From: Pseudomonadota bacterium
GTDB taxonomy: Bacteria > Pseudomonadota > Alphaproteobacteria > Rhodospirillales > 2-02-FULL-58-16
Assembly: GCA_022567015.1 (NCBI GenBank)
Contig: JADFHR010000206.1
Location: 1-5,602 of the forward strand
Reading direction: 5' to 3'
DNA length: 5,602 nucleotides
The position numbers and the translations under genes were made by a program. Of this stretch, positions 1-5,588 are shown piece by piece; the first letter of the stretch is position 1, and every line of letters starts with the position of its first letter. The notes beneath the pieces are model-generated. The model was given only the letters and a program-made list of their open reading frames with translations, ran no database searches and was not told where the DNA came from.

Positions 1-149
1 ACCGGGATGCCGCTCGGCGCGTACGGTCCGGTGCGGTAGACGAGCATGGGAATGAACTGCTCGGCCGCCGCCGCCACCTTGGCCGCGAAAACGCCGGTCA
101 CGCCGACGGCGACGGCAAGGGTGGCCAATAACAAATGTCGGTACTTCAT
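1..149 (-). CDS. ABC transporter periplasmic substrate-binding protein (LivK-like), N-terminal part only
   Basis: The first 49 codons of a secreted solute-binding protein; the rest lies beyond the left edge. Seen: the start ATG (147-149) follows a strong GGGAGGAAAG ribosome site at 6-base spacing. The N-terminus MKYRHLLLAT is basic then hydrophobic, followed by an alanine-rich stretch to about residue 29, which fits a Sec signal peptide cleaved near AAAA-EQF. The mature start contains FIPMLVYRTGPYAPSGIP, which I recognise from type I periplasmic binding proteins (Peripla_BP_6) of the branched-chain amino acid/HAAT class. The subgroup with the YRTGPYAPSGIP motif differs from classic E. coli LivK, so leucine should not be assumed as ligand. 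It follows livM after a 108-base gap containing a hairpin. Its role is inferred as capture of the substrate passed to the LivH/LivM channel. The ORF is too short in the window to judge integrity. Confidence 0.88.
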   Translation of the reverse strand, partial: MKYRHLLLATLAVAVGVTGVFAAKVAAAAEQFIPMLVYRTGPYAPSGIP

Positions 150-151
150 CG

Positions 152-161
152 CTTTCCTCCC
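152..161 (-). promoter_or_regulatory. Ribosome binding site of the substrate-binding protein gene
   Basis: On the minus strand this reads GGGAGGAAAG, with GGAGG ending 6 bases before the ATG at 149. It is among the best Shine-Dalgarno matches in the window and fixes the start of a gene that would otherwise be short here. A strong site agrees with the usual need for the binding protein in excess over the membrane components. Confidence 0.8.
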
Positions 162-210
162 TTTGGTGAAACGTCCATTGGTTGGCTTCTTGAGGTTGGT
201 GAATGTAACA

Positions 211-234
211 CGCGGGCCCCCATGGGCCAACGCG
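211..234 (-). promoter_or_regulatory. GC-rich hairpin between livM and the binding-protein gene
   Basis: In the transcript (minus strand) CGCG-UU-GGCCC pairs with GGGCC-CGCG around a four-base AUGG loop, giving nine G-C pairs and a two-base bulge. The following bases (UGUUACAUUC) are not a U-tract, so this is not a canonical intrinsic terminator. Position suggests a processing, stabilising or partial attenuation element that separates membrane-component expression from the more abundant binding protein. The pairing is seen; the role is inferred from known transporter operons. Confidence 0.45.
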
Positions 235-257
235 CTTTCGAAATCCCCTTTGTCCCC

Positions 258-1334
258 TCAGTAGGGGAACGGCCAGCGTCTCAGCTTCTCCTTGGCGATC
301 TGCCACAGCCGGGCGAAGCCGTTCGGTTCCACGATCAGGAAGAAGATGATCATGCCGCCGAAGATGATCTCCTCGATGTGCTTGCCAAGGTCGGTGGGCA
401 TGGGCAGGTTGACCAGCGCCGGCGCGTTGGTCAGGAAAATGGGCACCAGGGTGATGAACGCCGCCCCCAGGATCGAGCCCAGGATCGAGCCCAGGCCGCC
501 GATGATGACCATGAACAGCACCTGGAACGAGACGAAGATGTCGAAGGCCTCGGTCTCGGCGCTGCCCAGCCACAGAAAGACGGTCATGGCGCCGGCCACG
601 CCGCAGTAGAACGAACTGATGGCGAACGCCAGAAGCTTGGTCTGGAGCGGACGGATGCCGATGATCTCGGCGGCCACATCCATGTCGCGGATGGCCATCC
701 ACGCGCGCCCGATGCGCCCGCGCACCAGGTTCTTGGCCAGCAGCGCGAAGATGACGAGGAAGGTGAGGGAAATCAAATAGCGGGTCTCCGCCGTCGCCTC
801 GGGCCCCGTGACCATGATGCCGAGAAAGGTGCGCGGCGGCGCCGTGATGGTGCCCGACGGGTTGTCGTTGTAGAACCAGCCCACCTTGTTGAACAGCCAC
901 AGGATGAAGAACTGCGCCGCCAGCGTCGCCACGGCCAGATAGAAGCCCTTGATGCGCAGGCTGGGGATGCCGAAGACGACGCCGACCCCGGCCGCGACGA
1001 AGCCCGACATCACGAAGACCACCAGGATGTTGATCTCGGGAAAGGCGGTGGTGATCTTGTACGTGGCATAGGCGCCGACGGCCATGAACGCCCCGGTCCC
1101 CAGGCTGAGCTGCCCGGCGTAGCCGGTGAGCAGGTTGAGCCCGATGGCCGCCAGGGCGAAGATGAGGAACGGGATCAGCACCGCCTGCAGCCAGTACTCG
1201 TTGGCGACGAACGGCACCACGCCGTAGGCCACGACGAGGATCAGGGCGATGAACCAGCGGTCCTGGATGATGGGAAAGACCGCCTGGTCCTTGGCGTAGC
1301 TGGTCTTGAACTGGCCGGCTTCGCGATACAGCAT
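258..1334 (-). CDS. livM: Branched-chain amino acid-type ABC transporter permease, LivM family
   Basis: Inner-membrane permease of 358 residues, forming the transport channel with the LivH-type partner. Seen: a polar N-terminal tail (about residues 1-27) is followed by multiple hydrophobic segments. The LivM hallmark GYAGQLSLGTGAFMAVGAY is at 71-89. The cytoplasmic coupling-helix (EAA-like) loop GRAWMAIRDMDVAAEIIGI is at 209-227. A late IIGGLGSILGSILGA block lies at about 287-301, and the C-terminal EPNGFARLW at 346-354. Length is typical for the family. The ATG lies four bases after the livH stop. The sequence TGAGGGAATG places a GAGGGA ribosome site across that stop, with AAAGGG slightly further upstream, so translation is probably coupled to livH. 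The C-terminus is short and basic. Substrate cannot be read from the permease. The gene looks intact. Confidence 0.95.
   Translation of the reverse strand: MLYREAGQFKTSYAKDQAVFPIIQDRWFIALILVVAYGVVPFVANEYWLQAVLIPFLIFALAAIGLNLLTGYAGQLSLGTGAFMAVGAYATYKITTAFPEINILVVFVMSGFVAAGVGVVFGIPSLRIKGFYLAVATLAAQFFILWLFNKVGWFYNDNPSGTITAPPRTFLGIMVTGPEATAETRYLISLTFLVIFALLAKNLVRGRIGRAWMAIRDMDVAAEIIGIRPLQTKLLAFAISSFYCGVAGAMTVFLWLGSAETEAFDIFVSFQVLFMVIIGGLGSILGSILGAAFITLVPIFLTNAPALVNLPMPTDLGKHIEEIIFGGMIIFFLIVEPNGFARLWQIAKEKLRRWPFPY
466..495. repeat. 12-base tandem repeat inside livM (2.5 copies)
   Basis: The 12-mer CCCAGGATCGAG occurs twice exactly, at 466-477 and 478-489, followed by a half copy at 490-495. On the coding strand it encodes the in-frame periodicity LGSILGSILG within a conserved transmembrane block of LivM. 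It keeps frame and does not disrupt the gene; it may be a small slippage product or just repeated codon use. Confidence 0.7.
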
Positions 1335-1338
1335 TCCC

Positions 1339-2274
1339 TCAAACCCTTTCGATGATCCGTTCGCCGAACAGCCCCTGGGGGCGGAACAACAGGAACACCA
1401 GGGCCAGCATGTAGGCGAACCAGCCCTCGATGGCGCCGCCGAACGCCGGCCCCCAGTAGATCTCCGCGATCTTCTCGCCGACTCCGATGATCAGGCCGCC
1501 GATGATGGCCCCCGGGATCGAGGTGAAGCCGCCCAGGATCAATACCGGCAGGGACTTGAGCGCGATCAGCGACAGCGAGAACTGGACGCCGCTCTTGGCC
1601 CCCCACATGATGCCGGCGACCAGGGCGACGATGCCCGCCACCGACCACACGATGACCCAGATGGTCGTCAACGGGATGCCGACGGCAAGCGCCGCCTGAT
1701 GGTCGTCTGCCACCGCCCTGAGGGCCCGCCCGATGGCGGTCTTCTGGAAAAACACCGCCAGGACGCCGACCAGGACGGCGGCGATCAGGGCGGCGAAGAG
1801 GTCGAACTCGTTCAGCAGGATGCCCCCGACCTCGAAGGATTTGTTCGGAATCCCTACGTTCAGCACCTTGACGTTGCTGCCCCAGGCGATCTGGCCGACC
1901 CCCTGGAGCAGGAAGTCCAGACCGATGGTGGCCATGAACAGGATGATGCCCTCCTGGTTGATCAGGGGCCGCAGCATGACCCGTTCGATGACGAACGCCA
2001 GTGCCACCATCACCGCCGCCGTGCCGATGAGCGCCAGCCACACCGGCACGCCGCGCTCCATCAGGCCGACAAGGGTCAGCGCCGCGAACAGCACCATGGC
2101 CCCTTGGGCGAAATTGAACACCCCCGAAGCCTTGAAGATGAGCACGAAGCCCAGCGCCACCAGGGAATACATGACCCCGGTCAGCACGCCGCTGATGACC
2201 ACCTCGGCGAGGAAGACCGGCGCATCGGCCATGTCCAGGAACGGCGCGATGAACAGAATGTTCATAAGGTCCAT
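1339..2274 (-). CDS. livH: Branched-chain amino acid-type ABC transporter permease, LivH family
   Basis: Inner-membrane permease of 311 residues, partner of the LivM-type protein. Seen: almost wholly hydrophobic sequence with about eight predicted membrane segments. The family signature FNFAQGAM is at 53-60. The coupling loop IGRALRAVADDHQAALAVGI at 181-200 would contact the ATPase subunits. LGGFTSIPGAIIGGLIIG is at about 247-264, and the C-terminal FRPQGLFG at 297-304. Length is usual. Two ATGs are possible; the first (2272-2274) is preferred because GGAAGGG precedes it by 8 bases, whereas the one three codons later has no good site. The gene begins 45 bases after livG ends, the largest gap within the packed ATPase-permease block, and has its own ribosome site. 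It appears intact. Confidence 0.95.
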   Translation of the reverse strand: MDLMNILFIAPFLDMADAPVFLAEVVISGVLTGVMYSLVALGFVLIFKASGVFNFAQGAMVLFAALTLVGLMERGVPVWLALIGTAAVMVALAFVIERVMLRPLINQEGIILFMATIGLDFLLQGVGQIAWGSNVKVLNVGIPNKSFEVGGILLNEFDLFAALIAAVLVGVLAVFFQKTAIGRALRAVADDHQAALAVGIPLTTIWVIVWSVAGIVALVAGIMWGAKSGVQFSLSLIALKSLPVLILGGFTSIPGAIIGGLIIGVGEKIAEIYWGPAFGGAIEGWFAYMLALVFLLFRPQGLFGERIIERV

Positions 2275-2319
2275 GGCGTGTTCCCTTCCACGGCCTTCCC
2301 GCCCATCACCATCCTGGCG

Positions 2320-3111
2320 TCAGTCATGGCTCACCCCGAGATAGGCGTCGATGACGTCCTGGTTGGTCCGCACCGCGTCGGGCGAGCCGTCGGCGATCTT
2401 GCGCCCGTAGTCGAGCACGACGACCCGGTCGCAGATGTCCATCACCACGGCCATGTCGTGTTCGATCAAGGCGATGGTGGTGCCGAACTCGTCGTTGACG
2501 TCGAGGATGAACCGGCACATGTCCTCCTTCTCTTCCAGGTTCATGCCGGCCATGGGCTCGTCGAGCAGCAGGAGTTCGGGCTCGGCGGCCAGGGCGCGGC
2601 CCAGCTCGACGCGCTTTTGCAGGCCGTAGGGCAGGCGGCCGACGGGGGTCTTGCGGATGGCCTCGATCTCCAGGAAGTCGATGATCCGCTCGACCGCCCT
2701 GCGGTGCTCCAGCTCCTCCGTTCTGGCCGGTCCCAGGTAGAGCGCCTGCCACAGAAAATTCCGGTGCATCATGGTGTTGCGCCCGGTCATGATGTTATCC
2801 AGCGTGCTCATGCCCTTGAACAGCGCGATGTTCTGGAAGGTCCGCGCGATGCCCTGGCGGGCCGCCTCGTGCGGGCGCATCTTGGTTCGGGTCGTGCCCT
2901 TATAGGTGATCCGTCCCTTGTCGGGATGGTAGAAGCCGTTGATGACGTTGAGCATGGAGCTCTTTCCGGCGCCGTTGGGGCCGATGATGCCGAGGACCTC
3001 GCGCGCGCGCACCTCGAAGGTGACGTCGGTCAACGCCTGCACGCCGCCGAAGGACAGGCTGATGTCCTCGACCTTCAGCAGAACGTCCCCGATGTCCCTG
3101 GCGTTGTTCAT
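2320..3111 (-). CDS. livG: Branched-chain amino acid-type ABC transporter ATP-binding protein, LivG family
   Basis: Cytoplasmic ATPase of 263 residues that powers the LivH/LivM channel. Seen in order: Walker A GPNGAGKS at 44-51, Q-loop glutamine Q93 in RTFQN, ABC signature region LPYGLQKRVELG at 160-171, Walker B LLLLDE at 180-185 with catalytic E185, D-loop region MAGMN at 187-191, and switch histidine H218 in IEHDM. The insertion between Q-loop and signature (about 110-135) and the C-terminal YGRKIADGSPDAVR are typical of LivG rather than LivF. The signature is LPYGLQ instead of the canonical LSGGQ; LivG proteins commonly vary here, so activity is still expected. The start ATG overlaps the synthetase stop (ATGA, 3108-3111) and has no convincing ribosome site, so translation probably depends on ribosomes finishing the synthetase. 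Intact. Confidence 0.96.
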   Translation of the reverse strand: MNNARDIGDVLLKVEDISLSFGGVQALTDVTFEVRAREVLGIIGPNGAGKSSMLNVINGFYHPDKGRITYKGTTRTKMRPHEAARQGIARTFQNIALFKGMSTLDNIMTGRNTMMHRNFLWQALYLGPARTEELEHRRAVERIIDFLEIEAIRKTPVGRLPYGLQKRVELGRALAAEPELLLLDEPMAGMNLEEKEDMCRFILDVNDEFGTTIALIEHDMAVVMDICDRVVVLDYGRKIADGSPDAVRTNQDVIDAYLGVSHD

Positions 3112-5093
3112 GGGGCGTCATGCGCGTTCGCCTGGCGCGCCGCCGCGGCAGGGCCCTCGACCCGCCTCGCCTCGCGGATCCTGATATCGGCCTTGATCAC
3201 GCCGGTGCGGCCGTCCTCGAACGTCACCTCGGCCTCGACCGGGCAGTGGTCGGTGTCGGAATAGAGGGCCTCGATGAGCGCGCCGTACTTCTCGGCGACG
3301 ACGCCCCGGCGCACCTTGCGGGTGCGGGTGAGTTCGCCGTCGTCGGCGTCCAGTTCCTTGTGCAGGATCAGGAAGCGCTTGATCTGCGACTCGGCGAGAC
3401 GGGGTTCGCCCGCCAGGTCCCGGTTGACCTTTTCCACGCATTCCTGGATCAGGTCGTAGACCGGCTCCTGCCCGGCGAGGTCGGTATAGCCCGAGTACGC
3501 CATGTTGCGGCGCTCGGCCCAGTCGCCGACCGCCTCCAGGTCGATATTGACGAAGGCGGCGACGTAATCGCGCCCGTCGCCGAAGGTGACCGCTTCCTTG
3601 ATGTAGGGAAAGAACTTGAGCTTGTTCTCCAGGTACTTGGGCGCGAACATGGTGTTGTCCTTGACCTTGCCCACGTCCTTCGCCCGGTCGATGATCTTCA
3701 GGTGGCCGTCGGCGTCGAAGAACCCGGCGTCCCCGGTGTGGACCCAGCCGTCCCCGGTCTTGGTCTCCCGGGTCGCCTCGTCGTTCTTGAAGTACCCCAT
3801 GAAGACGCCGGGACTGCGGAACATCACCTCGCCGTCGTCGGTGATCCGGATCTCCACCTCCTTGGCCGGAACCCCCACCGTGTCGGGCTTGACCTGGCCG
3901 TCGGGCTGGATGGTGATGAAGATGGAGGCCTCGGTGGAGCCGTAGAGCTGCTTCACGTTCATGCCCAGCGAGCGGTAGAAGTTGAAGATGTCCGGCCCGA
4001 TCGCCTCGCCGGCGGTATAGGCGAGGCGGATGCGGCTGAAGCCGAGCACGTTCTTGAGCGGCTCGTAGACCAGCCAGCGGCCGATCCCGTAGAGCAGCCG
4101 GTCGGTCAACGCCACGGGCTTGCCGTCGAGTATCCTCGTGCCCACCCGGCGCGCGTGGCCCATGAAGTAATCGAACATCCGGCGTTTGAGCCAGCCCGCG
4201 TCCTCGATGCGGATCATCACCTGGGTCAGGATGTTCTCGAAGATGCGCGGCGGAGCGAAGAAGTAGGTGACGCCGATCTCGCGCAAATCGGTGAGCACGG
4301 TATCGCCGCTTTCCGGGCAGCTGACGCAGAACCCGCCGACGTAGGACTGGGCGAAGGAGAAGAGGTTGTCGCCGACCCAGGCCATGGGCAGGTAGGCCAG
4401 GACCTCCTCGTTTTCGGTGAGGCCCTCGAGCTCGATGCCGTTGCGCGCGGTAATGATCACGTTGTCGAAGCTCAGCATCACGCCCTTGGCGCGCCCCGTC
4501 GTGCCCGACGTATAGAGGATGATGGCGAGGTCCGCGCCCTTGCCCCGGGCGACGGCGGAGTCGAAAAAATCGGGGTTGTCGGCGTCGAACCCGCGTCCCT
4601 GTTCCTGGACCTCGGCGTAGGCGTGCACGAAAGGCTGGTCGTAATGGCGCAAGCCGCGCGGGTTTTTGAAGATGATGTGTTCGAGGGTCGGGCAACGGTC
4701 CTTCACCTCCAGGAGCTTGTCCACCTGCTCCTGGTCCTCGACGACGGCGAAACGCGCCCCCACGTGCTCCACCACGTACTGAATTTCCGCCGCCACCGAA
4801 TCCTGATAGACCGGCACCGGAACGCCGCCCAGTGCCTGGGCCGCGACCATGGCCCAGTAGAGCTGCGGCCGGTTGTCGCCGACGATGACGAGCATGTCCC
4901 CCGGCTTGAAGCCCAGGGCCGCCAAGCCACAGGCAAGGGCGCGCACCTCGTCCGCCACCGCGCTCCAGGTCCAGGACTGCCAGATGCCGTAGTCCTTCTC
5001 GCGCACCGCCGGCCGGTCGCCACGCCGCCCGGCGTTATACAGCAGCACCTTGGGGAAGGTGTCGCAGCGCTCGACGTCGGGCCGGTCGGTCAT
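3108..5093 (-). CDS. AMP-forming long-chain-type acyl-CoA synthetase (COG1022/FadD-like)
   Basis: A 661-residue adenylate-forming enzyme that should activate a carboxylic acid with ATP and then form its CoA thioester. Seen: P-loop YTSGTTGRAKGV at 194-205, LPMAWVGD at 235-242, FAPPRIFEN at 279-287, A5 motif YGSTEA at 384-389, WVHTGD at 450-455, hinge region IIDRAKD at 467-473, and the C-terminal TRTRKVRR at 589-596 with K593 the likely catalytic lysine. A conserved-looking tail (VTFEDGRTGVIKADIRIR) follows. No signal peptide, so cytoplasmic or membrane-associated. The ATG at 5091-5093 is chosen because homology begins right after it (DTFPKVLLYNA) and no in-frame start with a ribosome site lies upstream, although the frame stays open to 5429. 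Both ends overlap neighbours by ATGA. The carboxylate is unknown; synthetases of this group often sit beside Liv-type transporters, so an aromatic, fatty or dicarboxylic acid is plausible. Confidence 0.94.
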   Translation of the reverse strand: MTDRPDVERCDTFPKVLLYNAGRRGDRPAVREKDYGIWQSWTWSAVADEVRALACGLAALGFKPGDMLVIVGDNRPQLYWAMVAAQALGGVPVPVYQDSVAAEIQYVVEHVGARFAVVEDQEQVDKLLEVKDRCPTLEHIIFKNPRGLRHYDQPFVHAYAEVQEQGRGFDADNPDFFDSAVARGKGADLAIILYTSGTTGRAKGVMLSFDNVIITARNGIELEGLTENEEVLAYLPMAWVGDNLFSFAQSYVGGFCVSCPESGDTVLTDLREIGVTYFFAPPRIFENILTQVMIRIEDAGWLKRRMFDYFMGHARRVGTRILDGKPVALTDRLLYGIGRWLVYEPLKNVLGFSRIRLAYTAGEAIGPDIFNFYRSLGMNVKQLYGSTEASIFITIQPDGQVKPDTVGVPAKEVEIRITDDGEVMFRSPGVFMGYFKNDEATRETKTGDGWVHTGDAGFFDADGHLKIIDRAKDVGKVKDNTMFAPKYLENKLKFFPYIKEAVTFGDGRDYVAAFVNIDLEAVGDWAERRNMAYSGYTDLAGQEPVYDLIQECVEKVNRDLAGEPRLAESQIKRFLILHKELDADDGELTRTRKVRRGVVAEKYGALIEALYSDTDHCPVEAEVTFEDGRTGVIKADIRIREARRVEGPAAAARQANAHDAP

Positions 5094-5179
5094 CGCGCCC
5101 CTGAAACGTCCACGACCCCCGACCGGCGAAGGACAACGCCCGGCGTCTCCGGCACCGGATGGGTTTCGGACAAAATCAT
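5090..5179 (-). CDS. Short upstream ORF (29 residues) overlapping the synthetase start; possible leader peptide
   Basis: A 30-codon frame from ATG (5177-5179) to TGA (5090-5092). The stop overlaps the synthetase start as ATGA. Upstream lies AGAGGGGAGG, the best Shine-Dalgarno sequence in the window. Its GGAGG core is only 1 base from the ATG, but the overlapping AGAGG is 6 bases away; alternatively TTG at 5171-5173, 7 bases from GGAGG, would give 27 residues. The peptide begins MILSETHPVP and ends VVDVSGAR. It has no run of any amino acid that would suggest classical attenuation, and I do not recognise a family. Seen: the ribosome site, the frame and the overlap. Inferred: ribosomes load here and pass to the synthetase, whose own site (AGGGG) is weaker. 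It could be a chance frame in GC-rich leader. Confidence 0.45.
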   Translation of the reverse strand: MILSETHPVPETPGVVLRRSGVVDVSGAR

Positions 5180-5180
5180 T

Positions 5181-5190
5181 CCTCCCCTCT
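5181..5190 (-). promoter_or_regulatory. Strong Shine-Dalgarno sequence ahead of the small leader ORF
   Basis: Reads AGAGGGGAGG on the minus strand. It stands about 90 bases before the synthetase ATG, too far to serve it directly, and instead sits at working distance from the ATG at 5179 or the TTG at 5173. This is the main reason for taking the small ORF seriously. Confidence 0.6.
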
Positions 5191-5236
5191 GCCCGGGCCC
5201 TTATTCTTGCCTTGCCGGCCCTGGGCGGATTGGCTC

Positions 5237-5264
5237 CTGATAGTCTATCCGCGCACGGCGTCAA
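5237..5264 (-). promoter_or_regulatory. Candidate sigma-70-type promoter for the operon
   Basis: On the minus strand TTGACG (5259-5264) and TATCAG (5237-5242) are separated by 16 bases, matching 5 of 6 and 4 of 6 consensus positions. Initiation would fall near 5230, leaving a leader of about 50 bases before the small ORF and about 135 before the synthetase. The fit is modest and such matches arise by chance, but it lies in the only sizeable noncoding region ahead of the operon. Confidence 0.3.
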
Positions 5265-5310
5265 ACCGGAAGCGCCAATTAGTGTAAACGGCTGGGCGTT
5301 GCCCGTGCGT

Positions 5311-5474
5311 TCACGATCGCGCGACCTCGTGGACCATGTCGGCGTTGGTCGCGGCGCCCAGTTCCGTGTACGGGCAATCCCCGAGCCCGACGGCCACGTG
5401 GCCGCCCATCTCGATGGCCGCCGCCGCATCGCCGTTGCCGGGCACGTGCCGGCGCGGGAAAGGCAGCCTCAGCG
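5311..5474 (-). pseudogene. Remnant of a BKACE / DUF849 (beta-keto acid cleavage enzyme) gene, C-terminal fragment
   Basis: The frame ending at TGA 5311-5313 has no ATG until well inside the fragment and is closed upstream by a stop at 5515-5517 inside the repeat. From about 5448 down it reads HVPGNGDAAAAIEMGGHVAV, then GLGDCPYTELGAATNADMVH and EVARS-stop. The GGHVxVGLxD block followed by ATNAxxVxEVAR is, from memory, the C-terminal signature of the 3-keto-5-aminohexanoate cleavage (BKACE) family, which condenses beta-keto acids with acetyl-CoA to give acetoacetate and a new CoA ester. The intact family is about 270-310 residues; only about 45-55 remain, so the barrel and most of the active site are absent. 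The usual further C-terminal residues are also lost; a frameshift near 5317 would give IVNARATPSR, weakly like the expected end, with a stop at 5279-5281. Synonyms and homology need a profile search; I am fairly sure of the family. Confidence 0.6.
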
Positions 5475-5530
5475 CTAATACCAAGGGGCGCTGATCATGA
5501 CCCGACGAGCCGGCTTACCAAGGTTTTCGG
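5475..5530. repeat. 56-base direct repeat, copy 1
   Basis: Begins CTAATACCAAGG and ends TTTTCGG. It differs from copy 2 at three positions (14, 16 and 50 of the unit). Each copy contains two TACCAAGG octamers whose starts are 37 bases apart (5479 and 5516 here), plus the small palindromes TGATCA and AGCCGGCT. It lies directly beside the upstream end of the BKACE remnant and supplies a stop codon in that frame. Likely a dispersed intergenic repeat or a paired binding site; I cannot name the family. Confidence 0.85.
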
Positions 5531-5532
5531 CC

Positions 5533-5588
5533 CTAATACCAAGGGTCACTGATCATGACCCGACGAGCCGGCTTACCAAGGCTTTCGG
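5533..5588. repeat. 56-base direct repeat, copy 2
   Basis: Matches copy 1 at 53 of 56 positions and starts 58 bases after it, with only CC between the copies. TACCAAGG octamers begin at 5537 and 5574. Unlike copy 1 it carries a perfect inverted repeat, GGGTCA-(7)-TGACCC, at 5543-5561. No third copy follows within the window: the bases after 5588 do not resemble the unit start. No ORF of note crosses this region, and its far side (5589-5602) is unassigned. Confidence 0.85.

Noticed and set aside
135..1355. Long plus-strand ORF of 406 codons opposite livM
   Set aside because: It lies antisense to a clear LivM permease. Its product is an Asp/Glu/His/Arg-rich low-complexity string with no recognisable domain, the usual mirror of GC-rich hydrophobic codons.
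1306..3264. Long plus-strand ORF of 652 codons opposite livH and livG
   Set aside because: Antisense to two genes with intact family motifs; composition is charged and repetitive, and it crosses gene boundaries without respecting them.
3120..5240. Plus-strand ORF of 706 codons opposite the synthetase
   Set aside because: Antisense shadow in high-GC DNA. The minus strand carries all adenylation motifs in order.
5285..5290. TACACT-like -10 element just upstream of the operon
   Set aside because: No acceptable -35 hexamer at 16-18 bases upstream; the TTGACG/TATCAG pair is better.
5290..5312. Small GGGC-AAC-GCCC hairpin after the BKACE remnant as a terminator
   Set aside because: Four pairs only and no U-tract follows; too weak to call.
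5094..5429. N-terminal extension of the synthetase frame to an upstream ATG (773 residues)
   Set aside because: The extra 112 residues are arginine/proline-rich, unlike the family, and overlap the BKACE remnant in another frame. Family similarity begins right after the ATG at 5093.
5050..5478. Plus-strand ORF of 142 codons across the upstream region
   Set aside because: Spans the synthetase start, the leader and the BKACE remnant in antisense; no recognisable domain and no convincing ribosome site.
5475..5588. CRISPR array
   Set aside because: Only two units of 56 bases separated by 2 bases; there is no spacer-sized interval and no cas gene.
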